Shown here: piece by piece, positions 19,219 through 28,616 of the stretch
How the letters are laid out: every line of letters begins with the position of its first letter
How positions within the stretch are numbered: the stretch's first letter is position 1
Assembly (NCBI GenBank): GCA_045598965.1
Contig: JAZRVH010000004.1
Location: 4,745 to 68,744 of the forward strand
From: RGIG426 sp045598965
GTDB taxonomy: Bacteria > Bacillota > Clostridia > Oscillospirales > Acutalibacteraceae
Direction of reading: 5' to 3'
Length of the DNA: 64,000 nucleotides
Program-made: the position numbers and the translations under genes
Notes under the pieces: generated by a model
What the model was told of the DNA's origin: nothing
Databases searched by the model: none
The model's input: only the letters and a program-made list of their open reading frames with translations

Positions 19219-19247
19219 TCCGGTTTCCTCCTCTCGGTGAATGGTGT

Positions 19248-20198
19248 TTATTCTTTCAAAAAGCGGTCAATTTCCAATGAAGCGGCATCCGCAAGTGCCG
19301 TCATCGACGGGTACTCGTCCACATACAAAAACGTGGCATCCTCCATACGTCGAAACCACGACAACTGCCGTTTGGCATACCGCCGTGTACTCTGTTTCAG
19401 GTCCTCGGCGGCGGCGGCAAGGCTCTTTTCCCCCGTCATCCACGGAATCAGCTCTTTATAGCCAATCGCCTGCATCGCCGTCGGAGCGTGCCCGGCAGAT
19501 AAAAACGCCGTTGCCTCTTGGGCAAGTCCCTCGGCAAGCATAACGTCCACCCGCCGATCGATGCGGTCATACAGCGTCTGTCGATTGCGATAATCCAAAA
19601 TGAGCAATTTGCTCTTATACGGTGAAGGCACCTCCCGAGAACGCCGTTTTTGCTCGGTCAGTGTCACGCCGGTCAACGCATACACCTCAAGTGCCCGCAC
19701 GATACGTCCGTGGTCGTTCGGGTGAAGCTTTTCGGCGGTCTCGGCATCAATCTCTCTGAGGCGATTCAGCATTGCCTCGCCGCCCACAGCGGCAAGCTCC
19801 TCTTTCAGGCGGGCACGTACCGACTCATCCTGCGGCTCGTCGGCAAACTGCAAATTGCAAAGCACCGCCTCTAAATACAACCCGGTTCCGCCGCAAAGGA
19901 ACGGCAAATAGCCCCGCTGTTGCACCTCGTCAATCACACGGCGAGCATCTTGTGCATACCGAGCGACACTATATGCCTCCTCCGGGGAGAGAAAACCAAA
20001 CAGATGATGCGGCACATTCTCCGTTTCCTCTTCGGTGGGGCGAGCGGTACCGATAGAAAGCCCTTCGTATATCTGCATCGAATCCGCACAAATAACCTCG
20101 GCGGAAAATCGCTTGGCAAGCTCCACCGACAAGGCGGTTTTTCCGGATGCCGTCGGGCCCGCCAATGCCAAAAGCGGCGGACGGTTGTCGGTACTCAT
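19248..20198 (-). CDS. miaA: tRNA dimethylallyltransferase
   Basis: 316 residues. MiaA transfers dimethylallyl from DMAPP to A37 of tRNAs that read UNN codons. The P-loop is GPTASGKT (13-20), with CADSMQIYEGLSIGTARP and the RDVIDEVQ-like segment following; FLCGGTGLYLEAVL is also clear. It overlaps mutL by 4 bp, consistent with translational coupling. MiaB, the enzyme that acts after MiaA on the same base, is encoded upstream in the same run. Confidence 0.95.
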   Translation of the reverse strand: MSTDNRPPLLALAGPTASGKTALSVELAKRFSAEVICADSMQIYEGLSIGTARPTEEETENVPHHLFGFLSPEEAYSVARYAQDARRVIDEVQQRGYLPFLCGGTGLYLEAVLCNLQFADEPQDESVRARLKEELAAVGGEAMLNRLREIDAETAEKLHPNDHGRIVRALEVYALTGVTLTEQKRRSREVPSPYKSKLLILDYRNRQTLYDRIDRRVDVMLAEGLAQEATAFLSAGHAPTAMQAIGYKELIPWMTGEKSLAAAAEDLKQSTRRYAKRQLSWFRRMEDATFLYVDEYPSMTALADAASLEIDRFLKE

Positions 20199-22159
20199 AC
20201 AATCCTCCCGAACTGCTTTTCCAGCTCACGGCGACTAATCGTAATGCACACCGGTCGTCCGTGAGGGCAAGTACGAATGGCGTCGTTGTGAAGCACCGCA
20301 TCCGCTAACATCTCCCACTCCTGCCGTGTACTGCGGTCGCCGGCTTTAATGGCGGCTCGGCAAGCGGTGTTGTGGTAAAGCCAATCCAAACGGTCGGTGG
20401 TAACCTCCGTTTTTCCGGAGCAAAGTCCGCTTGCCACCTCCAACACCGTTTCGGTGACATCACAATCGCACAACAACAAAGGCACCGCACGGACAATAAC
20501 GTCCCGTGCCCCGAAGCTGTCAATTTCAAAGCCCGCTTTAAGGAGCGACTCTTGTGCCGTTAAAAGTGCCTCCATCTCCTCACCGCTGACCGTCACCGTC
20601 ACAGGAGCGAGCAACTGTTGAGATTCGGTGTGTTCCGTTTCACGCAAACGGTTATACAGTATACGCTCGTGGGCGGCGTGCTTGTCTATAACATAAAGCT
20701 CCCCGTCCATCTCAGCGAAAATATACGTGGAAAACGCCTCTCCCAGCACGGTAATCTCCCCGCCGGGTTCTTCCTCAACGGTCAGCGGAATGTCCGTTGC
20801 CGAAGCGGATAGCGGCTCATTTGTCGCCGGCGTAACCTCCGTTTTCTCGGCAACGGTTTGCTGTGCTTGAACGGACGGTTTTTCCTGAGGCTCCGTTGCC
20901 GAAACAGCATACTCCTTAAAGGCAGTGAAGCCCTCATCCCCGTTATCGTGAAGCACCGCTTTCGGCGAAGCCGGCACAAAAGAACGGGGAGCCGTCACCG
21001 CAAAAGTCTCCGGCTTCGGCATCTCATTTTGCGGTTTTTCGGGAACGGGCTTTGTCTCCAATGCCGCAAAGGATAAACGCAGCTGTTCGCCCGTCGGGGC
21101 AGAAAACCCGGGGTTTCCGGGCACAACCGCCGGCCCTTTCGGGGCGGGGAAATGAGCTTCTTTACGGGTATGTAGATTTTCAATCGCCGATTTAATCGCA
21201 TAATACACCGCATCAAACACCGGCTTGTCCCGCAAAAAGCGAACATCCAGCTTAGTAGGATGCACATTCACGTCCACCGCATCCACGGGCAACTCAATGT
21301 ATAACACGCACGTGGGCAATTTCCCCACCATCAGCGAACCCTTGTATGCCTGCTCCAAAGCGGCGGCGGCAGTACGAGTTTTCACGTAACGCCCATTTAA
21401 GAAAAACCGTTGCATCGTGCGATTTTGTCGACCGAATTCCGGCTTGTTCGCATATCCGGTCACCCGAATGCCACCCATTTCATAATCCACCGGCATCAAG
21501 GTTTTTGCAAAATCACGGCCAAGCACCGCATAGATACAGCCGTATACGTCGCCGTCACCGGCAGTGGAGAGAACCTCTTTTCCGTCTCGCACAAAGCGGA
21601 CGGCAATTTCCGGATGAGACAACGCCAAATGGTCAAGGACACCGGCAACGGCGTTTCCCTCGCCCATATCAGTTTTAAGAAATTTCATTCGGGCGGGGAT
21701 GTTAAAAAACAAGTCCCGCACACACACAATCGTTCCGGCGGCACAGCCCACATCCTCGCAAGTCTGTTCCTCGCCGCCCTCAATAACGTAATGGGTTCCT
21801 ACCTCTTCCGCTTCGGTGCGGGTTATCATTTCCACCCGAGCCACCTCAGCCACCGAGGCAAGTGCTTCGCCACGGAAACCAAGCGTCCCAATCGTTTCCA
21901 AATCGTCCGCCGTGCGAACCTTACTGGTTGCGTGGCGTAAAAATGCCGTGGGCACATCCTCCCGCTCAATTCCGCAACCGTTGTCGGTAACACGGAGCAT
22001 CGTTACGCCGCCATGTTCGATTTCCACCGTAATAAAGGAAGCACCGGCATCCACGGCGTTCTCGAACAGTTCTTTTACAACAGAAGCAGGACGTTCCACA
22101 ACCTCGCCTGCGGCTATCAGCTCCGCCGTGTGGCGGTCAAGCACCTGAATTTTCGCCAT
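20195..22159 (-). CDS. mutL: DNA mismatch repair protein MutL
   Basis: 654 residues. The GHKL ATPase half carries ENAVDAGA, DNGCGI, TSKVRTADDL and TLGFRGEALASVAEVA. The C-terminal half has the endonuclease motif as DKHAAHERI and the zinc-site-like CPHGRP near the end. So this is the nicking type of MutL found in organisms without MutH. It overlaps miaA by 4 bp and follows mutS by 18 bp. The middle (about 340-450) is a low-complexity linker. Confidence 0.96.
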   Translation of the reverse strand: MAKIQVLDRHTAELIAAGEVVERPASVVKELFENAVDAGASFITVEIEHGGVTMLRVTDNGCGIEREDVPTAFLRHATSKVRTADDLETIGTLGFRGEALASVAEVARVEMITRTEAEEVGTHYVIEGGEEQTCEDVGCAAGTIVCVRDLFFNIPARMKFLKTDMGEGNAVAGVLDHLALSHPEIAVRFVRDGKEVLSTAGDGDVYGCIYAVLGRDFAKTLMPVDYEMGGIRVTGYANKPEFGRQNRTMQRFFLNGRYVKTRTAAAALEQAYKGSLMVGKLPTCVLYIELPVDAVDVNVHPTKLDVRFLRDKPVFDAVYYAIKSAIENLHTRKEAHFPAPKGPAVVPGNPGFSAPTGEQLRLSFAALETKPVPEKPQNEMPKPETFAVTAPRSFVPASPKAVLHDNGDEGFTAFKEYAVSATEPQEKPSVQAQQTVAEKTEVTPATNEPLSASATDIPLTVEEEPGGEITVLGEAFSTYIFAEMDGELYVIDKHAAHERILYNRLRETEHTESQQLLAPVTVTVSGEEMEALLTAQESLLKAGFEIDSFGARDVIVRAVPLLLCDCDVTETVLEVASGLCSGKTEVTTDRLDWLYHNTACRAAIKAGDRSTRQEWEMLADAVLHNDAIRTCPHGRPVCITISRRELEKQFGRIV

Positions 22160-22177
22160 AAAACGTCCCCTCCTTTT

Positions 22178-24760
22178 TTACTCGTTAGCCTCTTTTTGCA
22201 GTTCATACAGCGTCTGCATCGCTTCGATAGGCGTCAACGTGTTGACGTCTAAATTCTTTAACTTTTCAAGAACCGGGCTCCCCATCGCATCCAAAAGCGA
22301 CAGCTGACCTTCCTCATTCTTGACACGAGACGGCAATTCCGGTCGCTCACCGGAATCCAGTTCGTCGAGAATCACCCGAGCCCGTTTAACCACATCGTTG
22401 GGAACACCCGCCAATTTGGCGACCTCAATACCATAACTTTGGTCTGCCGGCCCACGAATAATGCGGCGAAGGAAGGTAATATCCTCACCCCGTTTTTTCA
22501 CCGCTACGCTGTAATTCGCCACGCCGGGAAGCGTTCCCTCCAGTGCCGTAAGCTCGTGATAGTGTGTAGCAAACAGCGTTTTTGCCCCGATTTTTTTCGA
22601 GGTGACATATTCCAAAACGGCTTGGGCAATACTCATCCCATCAAAGGTTGAGGTGCCACGACCGATTTCATCGAAAATAATAAGGCTCTCACGGGTGGCG
22701 TGTTTGAGAATGGACGCCACCTCGCTCATCTCCACCATAAAGGTGGATTGTCCGCTGGCAAGGTCATCCGAAGCACCCACACGGGTGAAAATGCTGTCCA
22801 CCACGCCGATATCGGCACGGTCTGCAGGCACAAAACAACCGATTTGTGCCATCAGCACAATCAACGCCACCTGCCGCATATAGGTGGATTTACCCGCCAT
22901 ATTCGGGCCGGTGATAAGCAATGTCTGCTCCTGCCCTTTGTCCAAATGGGCATCGTTAGGCACAAACGGGGCAGATTGCAAATTTTCAACCACCGGATGA
23001 CGACCGCCACGAATATCGAGCACGCCGTTGTCGGTCACTGTCGGACGCACATAACGGGCTTTAACCGCCACCGCCGCAAACGAGCGGAGAACATCAATTT
23101 TTGCGATAGCCTGTGCCGTCTTCTGCACACGTGGCAGTTGGTCGGCAATCCGGCGACGAAGCTCGTCAAACAATTTGTATTCCAAAGCATCCAGTCGTTC
23201 TCTCGCCCCAAGCACCCGGGATTCCAACCGTTTCAGTTCCTCGGTAATGTAGCGTTCGGACGAGGTTGTGGTCTGTTTTCGTATGTATTCCGGCGGAACA
23301 TCGCCCGAAAAAGAGCGAGGCACGTCGATATAATACCCGAACACACGGTTATAGCCGACCTTTAATTTAGCAATGCCGGTACGCTCCCGTTCGGCGGCTT
23401 CTACCTGAGCAATATGCTCACCGCCGTGTTCCATCTCATACCGAAGCTCATCCACCTCGGCGTTGTAGCCGAGACGAATCATTTTTCCTTCTCGCACGGT
23501 GAGCGGCGGTTCATCCTCAATCGCACTCTCCACCCATTCACACACATCCGCAAGAGGGTCCATCTCTTCACGAACAGCACACAGCATCGACGCTTTGGCA
23601 CCGGATAACCGTTCACGCACCGGTGCGGCGGCACGAATGGTTTGGGCAAGGGAGCGAAGCTCACGGGCGTTGGCGGAGCCATAGACAATACGGGTCATAA
23701 TCCGTTCGAGGTCATAAATACCGGACAGCATCTCTCCCAAATCTCCGCACAGCACGCTGTCTTTATACAATTCCTCCACCGCATCCAGCCGTTCATCAAT
23801 AGCGTCCGGCTGTAACAGCGGGCGTTCCATCCACACACGAAGCAGGCGTTTGCCCATAGCGGTTTTGGTCATGTCCAACACGCCCAAAAGGGAACCACGT
23901 TTTTCTTTTCCCCGCATCGTCTCCACCAATTCCAGGTTTCGGCGAGTGGATACATCCAAACGCATAAACTGACCGTCGGTATAGTAAGACAGCTCACGCA
24001 ACCGTTCAAGACCGGTCATTTGGGTTTCATAAAGATAAGCGAGCAAGCACCCTACCGCCCGTTTGGCGGCGATACGGTCGCTCAAATCCTCCACCGCACC
24101 AAAGCAATCGGCAATACGCCGGTCATTTTCGTCAAAGCAGGCATCATCCCGTATTTCGGGAGAAACCATCAACCGTTCGGCGGAGAAGCCCATAAAAATT
24201 TCATTTTTTGCAAGTGCCGTATTGCACAGAATCTCCGACGGAGAAAACCGCCCCATCTCCGAGCAAAGACGACCGTTTACGTCCTCTCCCGAAAGCTCGG
24301 TCACTCGCACGTCACCGGTGGATACATCCGCAAAGCAAAGTCCCACCGTCTCCCCTTGTCCGAACACGGCACAAAGGTAGTTATTTTTGCCCTCATCCAG
24401 CATACTGCTTTCGAGAACGGTACCCGGTGTCACCACACGAATAACATCTCGTTTTACAAGCCCTTTGGCGGTGGTGGGGTCCTCCGTCTGTTCGCAGATG
24501 GCCACCTTGTAACCTCGGGAAACGAGACGAGCAATATACCCCTCACAGCTGTGGAACGGGACGCCGCACATCGGTGCCCGCTCCGGCAGGCCGCAATCCT
24601 TGCCGGTGAGAACCAACTCCAGTTCCTTTGACGCCACCTTGGCATCATCAAAGAACATCTCATAAAAATCGCCCAGGCGGAAGAACAACAAACACTCCGG
24701 GTGTTGCTCTTTAATTTCCAGATATTGCACCATCATCGGTGTCATTCCGGTTTTGTTCAT
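22178..24760 (-). CDS. mutS: DNA mismatch repair protein MutS
   Basis: 860 residues from ATG 24760, chosen for its AAAGGAGGG site; the longer frame adds 20 residues without a site. MutS recognises mismatches as a dimer and recruits MutL. The mismatch-reading domain has the F-x-E motif region as GDFYEMF near residue 30. The ATPase has Walker A GPNMAGKSTYMRQ (near 618), FMVEMSEVA, Walker B IIFDEIGRGTSTFDG and THYHELTALE. It is full length for the MutS1 family. Confidence 0.96.
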   Translation of the reverse strand: MNKTGMTPMMVQYLEIKEQHPECLLFFRLGDFYEMFFDDAKVASKELELVLTGKDCGLPERAPMCGVPFHSCEGYIARLVSRGYKVAICEQTEDPTTAKGLVKRDVIRVVTPGTVLESSMLDEGKNNYLCAVFGQGETVGLCFADVSTGDVRVTELSGEDVNGRLCSEMGRFSPSEILCNTALAKNEIFMGFSAERLMVSPEIRDDACFDENDRRIADCFGAVEDLSDRIAAKRAVGCLLAYLYETQMTGLERLRELSYYTDGQFMRLDVSTRRNLELVETMRGKEKRGSLLGVLDMTKTAMGKRLLRVWMERPLLQPDAIDERLDAVEELYKDSVLCGDLGEMLSGIYDLERIMTRIVYGSANARELRSLAQTIRAAAPVRERLSGAKASMLCAVREEMDPLADVCEWVESAIEDEPPLTVREGKMIRLGYNAEVDELRYEMEHGGEHIAQVEAAERERTGIAKLKVGYNRVFGYYIDVPRSFSGDVPPEYIRKQTTTSSERYITEELKRLESRVLGARERLDALEYKLFDELRRRIADQLPRVQKTAQAIAKIDVLRSFAAVAVKARYVRPTVTDNGVLDIRGGRHPVVENLQSAPFVPNDAHLDKGQEQTLLITGPNMAGKSTYMRQVALIVLMAQIGCFVPADRADIGVVDSIFTRVGASDDLASGQSTFMVEMSEVASILKHATRESLIIFDEIGRGTSTFDGMSIAQAVLEYVTSKKIGAKTLFATHYHELTALEGTLPGVANYSVAVKKRGEDITFLRRIIRGPADQSYGIEVAKLAGVPNDVVKRARVILDELDSGERPELPSRVKNEEGQLSLLDAMGSPVLEKLKNLDVNTLTPIEAMQTLYELQKEANE

Positions 24761-24792
24761 ACGTTCTCCCTCCTTTGCAGAATTCTTAAAAA

Positions 24793-25206
24793 TCAGTGGC
24801 AGCCTCCGCAAGTAGAGCAACTACCGTCGCAGTGATGCTCCTCGTGCTCGTCAATGGAATAGGGATCCTCGCCCTGTGCCGACAGCGTAATGATTTTCGC
24901 CACCGCATTGAGCAGAGTGTCCATCTCCGGTTTCGTGGCGTTATAGGCTTTCATGGCATCGTTCTCCATAATCGCCTGGTATGCCGTACGCAATTCGTCG
25001 TTGAGAGACTCCATTTTTTTCTCATCACGATCTTCTTTTTGTGCCTCGTTGCCGAGAGCAATGCGTTTGAGGTTGAATTCGCCGATAAGCCCCTGCAAGG
25101 CCTCATCCTTGTCAGCGGTCTCCTGTGCCGCCATCATCCGAAGATAGCGGTCATCCTGTTGAATAGCGGCACCGATTTCACGTGCCAAGTCAATAATGCG
25201 GTCCAT
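24793..25206 (-). CDS. YlbF/YmcA-family regulator with Cys-rich tail
   Basis: 137 residues from ATG 25206; an upstream ATG at 25215 sits directly on the ribosome site, so the second is preferred. The body is helical (LAREIGAAIQQDDRYLRMMAAQETADKDEALQGLIGEFN) and typical of the YlbF/YmcA (RicF/RicA) family. In Bacillus these form a complex with YaaT that carries Fe-S clusters and affects mRNA processing, competence and sporulation. The tail HHCDGSCSTCGGCH holds four Cys and three His. It follows miaB as ymcA does in Bacillus. Confidence 0.85.
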   Translation of the reverse strand: MDRIIDLAREIGAAIQQDDRYLRMMAAQETADKDEALQGLIGEFNLKRIALGNEAQKEDRDEKKMESLNDELRTAYQAIMENDAMKAYNATKPEMDTLLNAVAKIITLSAQGEDPYSIDEHEEHHCDGSCSTCGGCH

Positions 25207-25244
25207 AGTGTTCATTCTCCTTTATGATAAATAAATTTTGAGAC

Positions 25245-26666
25245 TTAATCGTACACGGCGGTAACGTCGCCATACAGTACCCAGCTTTTGGCGTCTGTAA
25301 CGGTGATATCCGCCCGTTTACCCAAATCCGATGAATCGGCCTGCACCCGCACCACTCGGTTATCCGGCAGACGGGCTTCCACAAACTCGCCGACATCGTT
25401 CTCCAAAATCGCCTTAAAGCTCTGGCCTACCAAATCAGCAGAATGCCGAGCGGCGATTTTCTCTTGTAAAGCCGTAAGCCTTGCCATGCGTTTTTCCTTT
25501 TCCTCGTGGGTGACGGGGTCAAACATGGTGGCGGCGGGGGTTCCCTCTCGCTTCGAATAGATGAACGTGAACAGCGACACGAACCCGACCTCTTCCACGA
25601 GGTCAAGTGTCGCTTGGAAATCCTCCTCCGTCTCGTTCGGGAATCCGACAATCACATCGCTCGTAAACGCAATATCCGGCACGACCTTTCTCGCATAGTG
25701 GATGAGGTCAAGATATTGCTCACGGGTGTAGCGGCGGTTCATTTCTTTAAGAATGCGGTTGCTGCCCGACTGAAACGGCAAATGGAAATGACGGGACACC
25801 TTTTCGCACCGGGCAATGGTATCAAACAAGCGAGGCGTGGCATCCTTGGGATGAGAGGTCATAAAACGGATAAGAAAATCGCCCGGCAGGTTGTTAATTT
25901 GTTCAAGCAGAGCGGGAAAGTCAACATCGAATCCCTCGGCTTTGCCGTAGGAGTTGACGTTTTGTCCGAGCAGTGTGATTTCCTTGTATCCGGCGGCAAT
26001 AAGGCTTTTCGCTTCCGCCACGATATCCTCCGGTCGACGAGAGCGTTCCCGCCCACGAACATAGGGCACAATGCAATAGGTGCAAAAGTTGTTGCATCCG
26101 TACATAATGGGAAGCCACGCACCGCTTTTATCCTCTCCACGGTAAACGGGCAAGCCTTCGGCGATGCGGCCATCCTCAGCAGTAATATCCTTTACACGCT
26201 TTTTGGAAAACAGCACTTTGGCAAACAGCTCGGGAAAAGCGTGCAAACGGTGAGTGCCGAACAGCAACCCCACAAAAGGATAGCTTTTGTAAAACTTATC
26301 GGCAATATGCTCTTGCTGAACCATACAGCCGCATACCGCAATCACCAGTGACGGTTTCGCCTCTTTCAGACGTTTAAGAGCTCCCACGTTGCCGAACACA
26401 CGGTCCTCCGCATGCTCTCGCACGGCACAGGTGTTAAAGAGAATAAAATCGGCATCCTCCGGCGACTCGGTAAACCCAAATCCCATTTCGCAAAGCATTC
26501 CCATAATTTTCTCGGAATCCGCCACATTTTGTTGACAGCCAAAGGTACGCACAAACGCCAACGGTTTCTCACCGGAGAGCAGGGCGGAATAATAGCCACG
26601 AACCTGTTCTATGAACGGTTTTTGGGCACAAAGCTCCGCTTCGGAAACGAAGGTCTCTCGCTCCAT
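25245..26666 (-). CDS. miaB: tRNA-2-methylthio-N6-dimethylallyladenosine synthase
   Basis: 473 residues from ATG 26666 (GGAGGTGG site). The longer frame starts upstream of the promoter and is rejected. MiaB is a radical-SAM methylthiotransferase completing ms2i6A37 in tRNA. The N-terminal MTTase domain has TFGCQQNVADSEKIMG, TCAVRE and CGCMVQQEHI. The radical-SAM CxxxCxxC is in YGCNNFCTYCIVPYVRGRE. A TRAM domain forms the last 65 residues. It is the first gene of the long minus run and divergent from spoIIGA. Confidence 0.96.
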   Translation of the reverse strand: MERETFVSEAELCAQKPFIEQVRGYYSALLSGEKPLAFVRTFGCQQNVADSEKIMGMLCEMGFGFTESPEDADFILFNTCAVREHAEDRVFGNVGALKRLKEAKPSLVIAVCGCMVQQEHIADKFYKSYPFVGLLFGTHRLHAFPELFAKVLFSKKRVKDITAEDGRIAEGLPVYRGEDKSGAWLPIMYGCNNFCTYCIVPYVRGRERSRRPEDIVAEAKSLIAAGYKEITLLGQNVNSYGKAEGFDVDFPALLEQINNLPGDFLIRFMTSHPKDATPRLFDTIARCEKVSRHFHLPFQSGSNRILKEMNRRYTREQYLDLIHYARKVVPDIAFTSDVIVGFPNETEEDFQATLDLVEEVGFVSLFTFIYSKREGTPAATMFDPVTHEEKEKRMARLTALQEKIAARHSADLVGQSFKAILENDVGEFVEARLPDNRVVRVQADSSDLGKRADITVTDAKSWVLYGDVTAVYD

Positions 26667-26704
26667 TTTCCGCCACCTCCCCATAATAAAATAAATATAG
26701 ATAT

Positions 26705-26733
26705 AGTATAGCAAATTCTGCCGAAAAATGCAA
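26705..26733 (-). promoter_or_regulatory. Sigma-A promoter of the miaB-mutSL run
   Basis: Minus strand TTGCAT (26733-26728), 17-base spacer, TATACT (26710-26705). It sits 39 bases before the miaB start. Confidence 0.8.
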
Positions 26734-26772
26734 CGGTTTTTCTGCGAAAAAAGATGTTTTTTTATCAATTTT

Positions 26773-26806
26773 TTCGACAAAATTCGCAGACCGTTTTCGC
26801 TATACT
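26773..26806 (+). promoter_or_regulatory. spoIIGA promoter with candidate tandem Spo0A boxes and a long spacer
   Basis: TTCGACA (26773-26779) is an exact match to the reverse complement of the Spo0A box TGNCGAA. A weaker copy TTCGCAG follows at 26783-26789 after three bases, giving a 10-bp period. The -10 TATACT is at 26801-26806. Taking TTCGAC as the -35, the spacer is 22 bp. This is the arrangement known for the Bacillus spoIIG promoter, which is sigma-A dependent and activated by Spo0A~P. Confidence 0.7.
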
Positions 26807-26828
26807 TTTCAACAAAGGAGGATGCGGA

Positions 26829-27683
26829 ATGCCCACGATTTACATAGACGTCCTGCTGATCCTCAACGGCTTCATCGACTGCCTTTTATTGTCTGCCGTT
26901 GCCGCCTTTCGTCACCTGCCTCATACAAGATGGCGACTTCTACTCGGCGGCTTCGTGGGAGCTGTTTCCTCGCTGATTATTCTGCTTCCACGCCTCCCCG
27001 CACTGCTTTTACTGCTTTTGGATATCGTTACCGCCGCCGTGATGGTTCGCTGTGCGTTTCCGTTTACTCATATACGCTCTTATCTTGTCTCTGTCGGCGG
27101 ATTGTTTTTGCTGTCTGCTCTTTTTTCGGGTCTATCGACATTACTGTGGTTTTTCGTCGCACCGCAAGGGTTCTTTGTACTAAACGGCGTCGTTTATTAC
27201 AACATCTCCTCCCTGCTTTTGTTGCTGTGCACCCTCATATGCTATGGCATTTCCCGCATCGTCGAGCATCTGCTCTCCAAAGAACACGCTCCCTCGCCGC
27301 CCCTTGTTTTTACCGCCGAGCACCACGGGCAAACCGTACAATTTACCGCCTTACACGACACCGGCTTTTCTGTTTGCGACACGTTTTCTGGAAACCCGGT
27401 CATTCTTGTAAATCGCTCTGTCGTCGCACCGCTTCTCCCCGTCGATTTTCCGAAAATCAGCACGGGATTTCGGCTTATTCCCTGCCACACCGTTGCCGGC
27501 GACAGCCTTTTATACGCCTTTTATCCCGACCGGCTGACCCTGTCTGCAAAAACCGGCGAAAAGCCACTCACCGGAACGCTTTTGGCGGTTTCCGACCAAC
27601 TGAAAAACGAGCCGTTTGACGCCCTTTGCGGCAACGATATCGCTAAATTTTACCTATCCAACGAAAAGAGGAATCCCCCATGA
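26829..27683 (+). CDS. spoIIGA: Sporulation sigma-E processing peptidase SpoIIGA
   Basis: 284 residues from ATG 26829 (AAAGGAGG site). The longer frame begins upstream of the promoter. SpoIIGA is a mother-cell membrane aspartic protease that removes the pro-sequence of sigma-E after a forespore signal. Five hydrophobic segments fill residues 5-145, beginning with IYIDVLLILNGFID. The protease domain has the single catalytic motif HDTG with D177. It overlaps sigE by 4 bp. Confidence 0.92.
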   Translation: MPTIYIDVLLILNGFIDCLLLSAVAAFRHLPHTRWRLLLGGFVGAVSSLIILLPRLPALLLLLLDIVTAAVMVRCAFPFTHIRSYLVSVGGLFLLSALFSGLSTLLWFFVAPQGFFVLNGVVYYNISSLLLLLCTLICYGISRIVEHLLSKEHAPSPPLVFTAEHHGQTVQFTALHDTGFSVCDTFSGNPVILVNRSVVAPLLPVDFPKISTGFRLIPCHTVAGDSLLYAFYPDRLTLSAKTGEKPLTGTLLAVSDQLKNEPFDALCGNDIAKFYLSNEKRNPP

Positions 27684-28387
27684 AATTTTTTCAAAAGCTC
27701 CGGCTGTTTTGGTGCAAATGGCGGTTGCGTCACGCCCGTTCCGCTCACTATATTTACGGTTCCGACACCCTGCCGCAACCTCTTTGTGCCGAAGAGGAAG
27801 CGGCGTTGATGGCAAGGCTTTCCGATGGCGATACCTCAGTTCGAGAAACCCTTATCGTCCGCAATTTACGCCTCGTCGTCTACATTGCCCGCAAGTTTGA
27901 AAACTCCGGTGTCGGCATTGAGGATTTGATTTCCATTGGTACTATCGGTCTCATTAAAGCGGTCAACACCTTCTGTCCCGACCGCAATATTAAGCTCGCC
28001 ACCTACTCCTCTCGCTGTATCGAAAACGAAATTTTGATGTATCTACGCAAAAATGCCCCGCTGAAAAACGAAGTGTCTATTGACGAACCGCTGAATGTGG
28101 ATTGGGACGGAAACGAGCTGCACCTATCCGATGTTTTGGGAAGCGACGCTGATATTGTTCACCGCCACATCGAGCAAGAAAGCGAAAATCGCCTTTTGTT
28201 GCGGTGTGTTGCCACGTTGCCCGAACGTGAACAACGGATTATGCGTCTGCGGTTCGGACTGTACGGAAGTCGGGAACACACCCAAAAGGAAGTGGCAGAC
28301 CTCCTCGGCATCTCTCAATCCTATATCTCCCGCCTTGAAAAGAAAATCATTCGTCGGTTGCGAACGGAAATGGAAAAGCAAAACTAA
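27680..28387 (+). CDS. sigE: RNA polymerase sporulation sigma factor sigma-E (pro-form)
   Basis: 235 residues. Sigma-E drives early mother-cell gene expression. The first 27 or so residues, basic and hydrophobic, are the pro-sequence cut by SpoIIGA; the cut site is expected near AHYIYGSDTLPQPL. Region 2 (RNLRLVVYIARKFE, IGTIGLIKAV, YSSRCIENEILMYLRK) and region 4 (TLPEREQRIMRLRFGL, TQKEVADLLGISQSYISRLEKK) are complete. In Bacillus sigG follows directly; here sigG is 3.4 kb away on the other strand. Confidence 0.95.
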   Translation: MKFFQKLRLFWCKWRLRHARSAHYIYGSDTLPQPLCAEEEAALMARLSDGDTSVRETLIVRNLRLVVYIARKFENSGVGIEDLISIGTIGLIKAVNTFCPDRNIKLATYSSRCIENEILMYLRKNAPLKNEVSIDEPLNVDWDGNELHLSDVLGSDADIVHRHIEQESENRLLLRCVATLPEREQRIMRLRFGLYGSREHTQKEVADLLGISQSYISRLEKKIIRRLRTEMEKQN

Positions 28388-28495
28388 AACAAGCCTTCGG
28401 AATTGGGCGGAGCAAGTTAGGGATATTGCAGCCGAAAGACAATCTTTTTGTGCGAGGCAGTTTTGCAACGGTCATTTTTCGTTTAGACAAAGAAC

Positions 28496-28531
28496 AAACA
28501 GGCGGCAATCCTGTCGGATTACCGCCTGTTT
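28496..28531 (+). terminator. Terminator of spoIIGA-sigE
   Basis: aaacaggcgg plus aatcc pairs with ggatt plus ccgcctgttt, with one mismatch, ending in a T run (28529-28532). The gap 28388-28616 holds nothing else I can recognise. Confidence 0.8.
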
Positions 28532-28616
28532 TAATACCGTATAAACGGAAAAGGATGTTGCAACCCCCCTGACTCGTCCCGTCCTTACATTCCGAAAGCT
28601 TTGTTCTTGTCTTCTA

